NCBI GenBank assembly: GCA_027625915.1
Contig: JANTQA010000023.1
Location: 21,886,001-21,950,000, forward strand
Length of the DNA: 64,000 nt
Reading direction: 5' to 3'
Source of the DNA: Anaeramoeba flamelloides
Lineage: Eukaryota > Metamonada > Anaeramoebidae
The notes beneath the pieces are model-generated. The model was not told the DNA's origin, searched no databases, and saw only the letters and a list, made by a program, of their open reading frames with translations. Position 1 is the first letter of the stretch; each line of letters starts with the position of its first letter. The position numbers and the translations under genes were made by a program. Below, one piece after another: positions 57,408-64,000 of the stretch.

Positions 57408-57713
57408 ACAAATTACCCATTCTTATCAAAAAATTTTTTCAAAAGTCAAAATCTTTCTTGTAAATGATCGATCCTATTTGTGAAATGTATTTTTAGCGGG
57501 CCTCTCACGGTTTTAATGAAAGACTTTTTGGATAAAACCCTCAAAATAAAACAAGTAATTACAACCAAATAACGGACTGTTCTATTTTGGTGTTATCATA
57601 TTTTTCTGATTTTGTGTTTGAAAATCCAAAATACTAAGAATATTTAAGAGAGGAGATGGTATCTAAACTTCAATTAGACAAAACTATCATCTCATTTTCT
57701 TTTTGTTCTAAAA

Positions 57714-57891
57714 TAATGGTATTTGAATTTTAAGTGGGAATAATTTTCTTTTCATTTTCTATTTCCTTTTTCATTACATTTTTAGATCTCACAAATTACA
57801 ACCTACTTCTTTGAGAACTCTTTTATATGTGAAAAAAAATATGGAAAAGGAAGTGAAAATTTATTAGCATTTAGAATTCAAATACCAGTAG
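57714..57891. mobile_element. Short TIR element (TATTTGAATT family), copy 2
   Basis: Left GGTATTTGAATTTTAAGTGG and right TTAGAATTCAAATACCAGTA are inverted. Inner CATTTTCTATTTCC and GGAAAAGGAAGTGAAAAT match the copy at 6535-6706. Confidence 0.65.
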
Positions 57892-59023
57892 GTAAAAAAA
57901 ATTTCTCTTTTAGCTACTAAAATTAAGTACTATTTGATGAAAAATGAATTGAACAAAAATTTCGTTCACCTTTCCAAAAAAAAGAAATACGCTTATTCGA
58001 ATAAGAAATGGGAAAAAAATTTTCACTTGCTTTTTCTATTTCATTTTTTTTATCAATAGAGACCCCAAAGAAATAGATTGTAAATTTATGATCTCTCTTT
58101 GTTTGTTTGGTCCTTTTGTATTCGATTTATTCTAAGATGTTGGAAATACTAAAAATCAAAAAAAAACCATGGTTTCTGTATTGAAAAAAAGAATATCAGT
58201 TAAATTGTTTTCCATTTGAATGCCAAATACCTATATACAAACCGAAGACAATTTAAACTCTTTAAAATTCTTAATAGGTGATATTATTGGATTTCAACTT
58301 TTAGAATCTTTGAGTTTGACGATTTCTTTGAATTCTCTGGGTTGTGTTTTATTTTATTTTTCAGAAAGTGGAATAAAAATTTTGTACAATTTATTTTGCC
58401 ATTAACAGTATAATACAACTCCACCAACATTATAAAAAATGCCCGTTTTAGGTTAAAACGGGACAACTAACTTGAAAATATTTTACTTTAATGACAAAAA
58501 GACCAAAATGATGCAAGTTGAAGAAAAATGTTTTTTCAATTTAATACTCAAATACTAGCAGAAATAAAAATTTTGAATTTTCACGTAGTAATACAATGAA
58601 TTGGATGATTAACTTTATGAATGTTACAATTACTACCATGGATTATCTCCATACCCTAAAAATGCTTACCACTCTCCAAATGGTTTATAAAAGGAGACTT
58701 TCTTATGGTTGAAAAATTTGAAAGAAGTTTGGTTCAACTGTTTTAAAAATGTGTGGACCCAAAAATTTTTAAGGCGTCACCTCAAACTGTTCTAATTCTC
58801 TCTCTTAAGCAGTTTGAATAAAACTTTTTAAAACCTTTCGTCCGCACATTTTTAAAACAGCTGAAAAGATTCAAAGGATTTTAACACTGTTATCTTCCAA
58901 TTAAGAAATGAAAATTTATATTTCAAGATTGGAAATATTTTTCAAATTATTAGTTGAAAAAACTAACAATCTTCACAAAATCGATTGGAAATGATATTTT
59001 TAGAGATTTAATTAACCTTTCCT
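57892..59023. other. No accepted gene
   Basis: Contains a partial TATTTGAATT-family element near 57990-58100 and an inverted pair around AACTGTTTTAAAAATGTG (58737) and CATTTTTAAAACAGCTG (58848). A 61-codon frame at 58220 was not accepted as a gene. Further exons of the membrane protein could lie here unseen. Confidence 0.4.
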
Positions 59024-59258
59024 TACTGATAAATTCAAATTTATTTAATGAAAATTTTAGTTCAATTTCCATTTTTGTAATCTAGGCACTCAACTTTTAA
59101 GACAACTCGAGAGTAAGAATATTTTGAAGGAACAACTAATTTTACAAAGTTTCTCAGTATTTAAGCCAACATAATGCGATATTCAAAATGATTAAAAAAA
59201 GATTTAAAAAGGATAATGAAGTAAAAAATTTTTCGATATTTATTTGAATTTATCAGTA
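59024..59258. mobile_element. TIR element (TACTGATAAATT family), copy
   Basis: The ends TACTGATAAATTCAAATTTA and TATTTGAATTTATCAGTA are inverted. Inner GAAAATTTTAGTTCAATTTC and GAAGTAAAAAATTTTTC also pair with the relatives at 6764 and 23022. Confidence 0.7.
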
Positions 59259-59303
59259 TTAAACTTTGAGAAAAAATTTTAATTAGGGAAATTTGGTTTT
59301 TAA

Positions 59304-60539
59304 GCGACTAGTAAACAATAAAAAAACCCTCTAATAAATTTAATAGCAAATTCAAAAAAATTTTACAGCCTCTTGAAATTGAAAAACCAAGAAAAAATCT
59401 GATTACTTAAATAACAATTTTACTTTTAATGTTATTTTACAAAATGAATTATTGTTTTTTAAAAGTTTGATACATTTTTCTGATTTTTGAAAAAGTTCAA
59501 AATCCAACATATTTATGAATTATTTCAAACAAAATATTTTCTTGGAATGAAAGAAGAAAGAAATCTTATGGTCCGTAAAAGGAAGTGTACAACAATAATT
59601 TTCAAAATAAAACTCACTAAGTTTTAAAAAAAATCGATATAAAAAATCTAATTAATTTCAAAAAAATTACAAGAATTATTTTAAACTTGAAAAAAGTATT
59701 TTGGGAGAATTTTTAATTTAATGGTTTGGTTGTTTTTCTCGTGTTTTTTTGTTCAACAAAAAGAAAAAAAAATTTTGGAACTGTTCTTTGAATCAAAAAA
59801 TTATATTTTTTTCAAACCTGGATAAAATTCAACCTCTAACCTAAAGAAATACCTTTTTAATTTGATTCTTTTTAATCAATAATTAATAACACAATCATAA
59901 TCATTTTATTGTGTTGGTAATAACCATAAGATTAAAAATATCCATAGATTTTATTATTATTTCTCATTTTTTTAAAGAAATTTTCAACAAATAAAACTAA
60001 TTCAAATAAATAAATTTAATAAAAAAAAAATAATAGATATTATCAAATAACTGATTTTAATACTAACAGTTTGTTGTTTATACTCTTAATATTTGAAAAA
60101 GAATATTGTCTTTATCTTTTAAATTTCAAGAAATTTAATAAATATTTGTAAATAAAATAAAATCTCAATTTTTTTTAGATCTTCAATGGATTCAATATTT
60201 GATTTATTTTTTATTATATTTTTGAAATTAAGATTAAACTTTACAAGGTTCTTTCTTCATATAAACTCTCAAAATTTACTAAAAGTGATATTTCTTCAAA
60301 ATAAAAATATTTTGCAAATTTTTCTTTTTCTTATTTTGATCCAAAAATACAAATCAAAAAAGGATCAAAGATCTTTTTACTAAAAATTTAATTAGGGAAA
60401 AATGAACTCTTTTAAAAATGATTATTCATTTCTCTAAAGTTGATAAATGGGGTTGATTAATCAGGTTTAATTGTATTCTTACGTAAATGAATTTCTCTAT
60501 TACCTTTGGGGAAAAGAATCAATAATTGTTACGAACTCC
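59304..60539 (+). mobile_element. 1.2-kb TTAA-type element, copy 2
   Basis: Collinear with 759-1986 for the full length: GACTAGTAAAC at the start, AAAGTTCAAAATCCAACATA, AGAAGAAAGAAATCTTA, and TTACCTTTGGGGAAAAGAAT near the end. The left TTAA is intact (59300-59303); the right one has changed to TTAC. Confidence 0.65.
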
Positions 60540-62008
60540 TTACAGTATTGAAAATTCAAAGATTATCAAAAAACAAATAACATCAATCTTTTTCTTTGGT
60601 TTCCATTTCCTCACTTACTTAAATTTTTTCGATTTTGAGTAAAATCGTTTTTCTTTCAGTTCAAAAGGTATTTGTTCAATTTAATCCAATTTGTCATTAC
60701 ATTTTTACTCTTTTTATCTTTGAGAAAGTAATTAATTTATTCGATTATTTTTCTAAAGCTTACTCATTTAAAAAATGAAAAAATAATCGAATAGATCTGA
60801 AAAGGTACCAATGGGACTCTTAGAAACTAGATATGTCTGGATTCAAAATAATTAAATATATTAATTCAAATTTGAAATTGAAGATCTCTCTTTCCTAATT
60901 TTTTTTTGAAAAATTTCCTCTTTTTTAATTATTGGTTTTGAGAGATTGATCGTAAATCGCATGCTTATTTCTTTTTTCTTTTTAATAGGTACTCAATAAA
61001 AATTTGTAAAAAAAATTTTATTCAATTTTCAAAAATTTATTTTTCACTGTAATGACTCGACACTTAAAGTACTTTTCTAAAAAAGAAATGAATTATTGTT
61101 ATTTGAATTTTAAATGGGGATAATTTTTAACTTCATTTTGATTATTTTTTTTTTTTTAACTTTCAAAAACTTTCAAAGAAATAAATTGAAATTAATTCAT
61201 TACATTTTATTTAATTTTATTTATTTTTTGTTTGGACAAAGTTTCTGTTTACTGGTTTACTAACTATATTTTGGTTAAACTTACACTTTTATATGAAATG
61301 AATATTTAAGAATTGAAAAAAGAAAATTTAATTGAATTTTGAAAATCCTAAATTCAGATTTTTACTTCCAGCTTACAAAGTAAACTCTGTGGATGAAATT
61401 ATCATTAATTGAATTGGTTCTTTTTATTTCAATTTTTATTTTATTTAGATTTACCAAATAAGTAATATTATAATTTTTCTCTTTTGATATCTCTTCTCAT
61501 AAGCGTTATTTTTCACATTTATTTTTTTAATGTTACCCACTTATGTTATTTTTGTGATTGTATAAATATAATATTTTCAGGCTCTAGTGATTATCGTTAA
61601 TTTTCTTCATATTTGAGGAGTTAACTTACTCACTAAAAATGATTATACCACAATAGACATCTTATAGTTGAAAAAAATTAAAAGAAATTATTCTGTTAAA
61701 TTCTAATTTTACAAAAATTTTAATATTATCTCAGAATTTCAATATCCCAAAAGTTAAATTAAATCTCTCAATATTAATTGATTTTGTGAAGATCTTAAGC
61801 TTTTTTCAACTCATAATTATCAAAATATTTTGAAAGTTGAAATCAAACTTTTGATTTATGTATTGGAAAATAACAGTATCACTTCAATTGGCATTGATAT
61901 TATATATAATAAAAATTACTTGTCAAATTAAATAGTAATTCAAACAATCTGAATAAAAAAACTTTAAAAAAAATATTTTATTGTTGAAAAAAATCTTATT
62001 TTCCTAAT

Positions 62009-62046
<38 letters not shown>

Positions 62047-62047
62047 G
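60540..62047. other. Gene-free stretch, probable intron or 5' flank of the last gene
   Basis: One partial TATTTGAATT-family end lies near 61090-61140. Otherwise AT-rich with nothing recognised. It ends in a 29-base A run (62013-62041) and a CATAG acceptor (62043-62047). Confidence 0.45.
62013..62041. repeat. Poly-A run before a splice acceptor
   Basis: 29 consecutive A directly upstream of the acceptor at 62046-62047. It is an unusual place for a purine run, since acceptors normally follow pyrimidines, so the exon may instead begin slightly differently. Confidence 0.9.
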
Positions 62048-64000
62048 ATTAGAATTTCGTCAAAGAATGATCAGGGAAGTAGTGGAAAAGAAATTGTTTT
62101 ATATCCACATTACTATGATGGTTACACGACCTTTTTACAGGGAAAAACTTTGGATGAATATCAGCTTGATGATGTCAAAAAGATTATCATAACTGGTGAA
62201 GAGCAAGGTGCGATGGGTGAAATTACCAAAAAGGCTGATAGTGATGGCTTTGCTGATTTTAGTAAAATGAAAATAAGCGGTGGCCCCACTGGTATCATCA
62301 TATTGCCATTTGTGCATTCTGATGACTTGCAAACATATTTCCCACTTTTTGCGTTTAGTCGTGTCAACAAAATCAAAAATTTAACAACCCCACCAACTGC
62401 AATAACAGGGTATAGCGATGAAGAATTTGGCAAGCCGCTAAGTGTTCAGCCTAAATTCCAAATTTTTGATAAAAATGGTGATCCAAGTGCGGGTCATTTT
62501 ATCACTATTTCGAATTTCGAAACGCAGCCAATTGATTATCCCATCTATGATCGATTTGTGCTGTTAGATAATAACATTGCGGGTCCATCTGATTCTGATG
62601 GTATCGTCGAGTTTACGGATTTAACCATCATTGGAGGCACTACAAGCTATCATTTTTTATCTGCCTATTGCGAAAACGATTTAACAAAGTCTTCAGGGAC
62701 CGAGTGGGTTGATTACAATTACGGCAAGCAGGGCGACGACACCTTTATTGAGCCCATCAAATTGAAAACACAGGTTTCACAGGTGGCCATTGTCCAACAG
62801 CCAAGTGGGACGATTGAAGAGGGCAAACCCTTTAATGTTCAACCAACTATAAGAGTAACCGATTCCCATGGGGATCCCCTCAAGGGCAAAACCATCATTG
62901 CTAGACTCAAGATTAGCGGGAAAGATGATTTAAATGAATATCGGCAGCAAATTGGCTGGAAAACGAAATACCTCTTAAACTCTGTTTCTGGGAAAACAGA
63001 TTCCAAGGGCGAGGTGACATTTGATGATCTAAGATTTAGTTACACGGGACTGACCATTAAGGGATGGGAAGAATATATTTTTAAAATGAAATTCATTTGT
63101 GATGGGATCGGATCGGAGCTATCGGATCCCATACTCATTGAGTCGATCGTTGCAAATATCACAGTCCTATCCTCTCCAACAAAAATTAACCCCTTGGAAA
63201 ATTGGTATTTGTATCATGAGCAAAGCATAACTGAGCCCTATGGGCTAATATCACCATCGATCTCGTTAAAAATCATTGATGCCAATGGTATGGGCGTACC
63301 AAGTAAACTGGTCAAATTATTTGCGTTTCCCACAACGAGTAACAGCTTTTCTTTCAGCCCCGCTATTCTCATAAGCGATGAAGTCAAAAGATCGGATCTT
63401 GATGGGATCGTCTCCTTCCCCAACAGTAAAATAATTTCGCTCAACGATAGTACCATTGATCATATTAACTTTTTCCTCTACGTTGACGATTATCTGTTCA
63501 AAATCAACCAAGAGCCAATCGCGATCGAATTAGGCGATAACGAGGCCGAAAGGTGCTCCCAGATATGGGTCAACCGAACCCACATACCTGTCTATTTGAT
63601 GGATCCCAAATACAAAGTAGGCACAGAGCCCTTTAATTTAACTGTTCGGGTGATGGACTATAAGGGGAGGGGGCTCTCTGGCATGCAGGTCAAGCTTGGC
63701 AACCACTTGCAAGTTCTCACATACGACGAATTCCCCGTGAACTACGGGTACCCCGTGCAGGCCCAGGATCTAACAGACGAGGATGGCTACGCGACATTCC
63801 AAGACTTCCGATGGTATGGCTACAATTCCACGATCGATCAAGTAATTATTGCCTACAACCCAAATTTACAACCGCAATTGGAAAACAGCAAATTTGGCTA
63901 TGATTGCTACTACTGGTTCAATGTCCAAATTGAAGCAAACATTAAGCAAGTCGAAATCTTCAATTTCCCCGACTCCGATGAGAAGGCCTATTACCCCTTC
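62048..64000 (+). CDS. Large protein with tandem Ig-like (invasin/Big-type) repeats, partial
   Basis: The frame is open for 651 codons from the acceptor at 62047 to the window end, with no stop; both ends are incomplete. At least four units about 130 residues apart begin near residues 104, 240, 367 and 500, and a fifth starts near 634. Each has a beta-strand opening (GKPLSVQPKFQIFDKNGDP; GKPFNVQPTIRVTDSHGDP; GTEPFNLTVRVMDYKGRG) and, 45-60 residues later, a turn and strand (SDSDGIVEFTDL; TDSKGEVTFDDL; TDEDGYATFQDF). This pattern matches bacterial-type Ig-like or carboxypeptidase-regulatory-like beta sandwiches found in large surface proteins. N-glycosylation sites (NRT, NLT, NST) fit an extracellular position. 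There is no signal peptide or membrane segment in view. G+C content rises along the exon to about half, far above all other genes here. Confidence 0.75.
   Translation, partial: MRISSKNDQGSSGKEIVLYPHYYDGYTTFLQGKTLDEYQLDDVKKIIITGEEQGAMGEITKKADSDGFADFSKMKISGGPTGIIILPFVHSDDLQTYFPLFAFSRVNKIKNLTTPPTAITGYSDEEFGKPLSVQPKFQIFDKNGDPSAGHFITISNFETQPIDYPIYDRFVLLDNNIAGPSDSDGIVEFTDLTIIGGTTSYHFLSAYCENDLTKSSGTEWVDYNYGKQGDDTFIEPIKLKTQVSQVAIVQQPSGTIEEGKPFNVQPTIRVTDSHGDPLKGKTIIARLKISGKDDLNEYRQQIGWKTKYLLNSVSGKTDSKGEVTFDDLRFSYTGLTIKGWEEYIFKMKFICDGIGSELSDPILIESIVANITVLSSPTKINPLENWYLYHEQSITEPYGLISPSISLKIIDANGMGVPSKLVKLFAFPTTSNSFSFSPAILISDEVKRSDLDGIVSFPNSKIISLNDSTIDHINFFLYVDDYLFKINQEPIAIELGDNEAERCSQIWVNRTHIPVYLMDPKYKVGTEPFNLTVRVMDYKGRGLSGMQVKLGNHLQVLTYDEFPVNYGYPVQAQDLTDEDGYATFQDFRWYGYNSTIDQVIIAYNPNLQPQLENSKFGYDCYYWFNVQIEANIKQVEIFNFPDSDEKAYYPF

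Noticed and set aside
58220-58405. 61-codon frame considered as a further exon of the membrane protein at 57078
   Set aside because: No donor/acceptor arrangement links it in phase and its composition is near random.

Overview
The window comes from a very AT-rich nuclear genome of a protist. The genes carry GT-AG introns, TAA/TAG stops read in the standard code, and Lys/Asn/Glu-rich low-complexity inserts. Gene content (COPII Sec13, serine incorporator, CENP-S/MHF1, a DDB1/CPSF160-type propeller protein, an MGRN1-type RING ligase) is eukaryotic housekeeping. The style would fit an amoeboid free-living protist; Anaeramoeba or a dictyostelid-like amoeba are guesses, and the sequence does not settle the lineage. 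No tRNA, rRNA, CRISPR array or bacterial operon was seen.

Layout: 2-499 (+) is the 3' end of a probable RPA-interacting protein gene. 500-5701 is repeats. 5702-10574 (+) is SEC13 with one 128-nt intron and one 3,779-nt intron. 11052-14380 holds a dead LINE and repeats. 14381-15659 (-) is a serine incorporator. 15660-20201 is nested transposons. 20202-21731 (-) is an MGRN1/LOG2-type RING ligase. 25592-26848 (-) is an RG-repeat protein with a Ras-association-like end. 31226-35853 (-) is a three-exon gene resembling plant HEAT INTOLERANT 4, with a 3,559-nt intron. 42982-47154 (+) is an intronless 1,390-codon DDB1/CPSF160-like protein. 50656-51405 (+) is CENP-S/MHF1. 57078-57407 (+) is one exon of an unrecognised membrane protein. 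62048-64000 (+) is the start of a large exon that runs off the window; it encodes tandem Ig-like repeats and is far richer in G+C than everything around it.

Most of the non-coding DNA is built from short terminal-inverted-repeat (TIR) elements. At least nine families can be told apart by eye. Several show TA target duplications as Tc1/mariner elements do, and one group shows TTAA duplications. Two degraded copies of a transposase DNA-binding domain and two remnants of one LINE family are also present. Several elements are nested, and two related repeats give an uninterrupted 'empty site' that confirms a TTAA insertion and TA insertions. The two long introns are made largely of these elements.

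The genes do not form a pathway. They are unlinked housekeeping genes on both strands separated by 3-7 kb of transposon-derived DNA.
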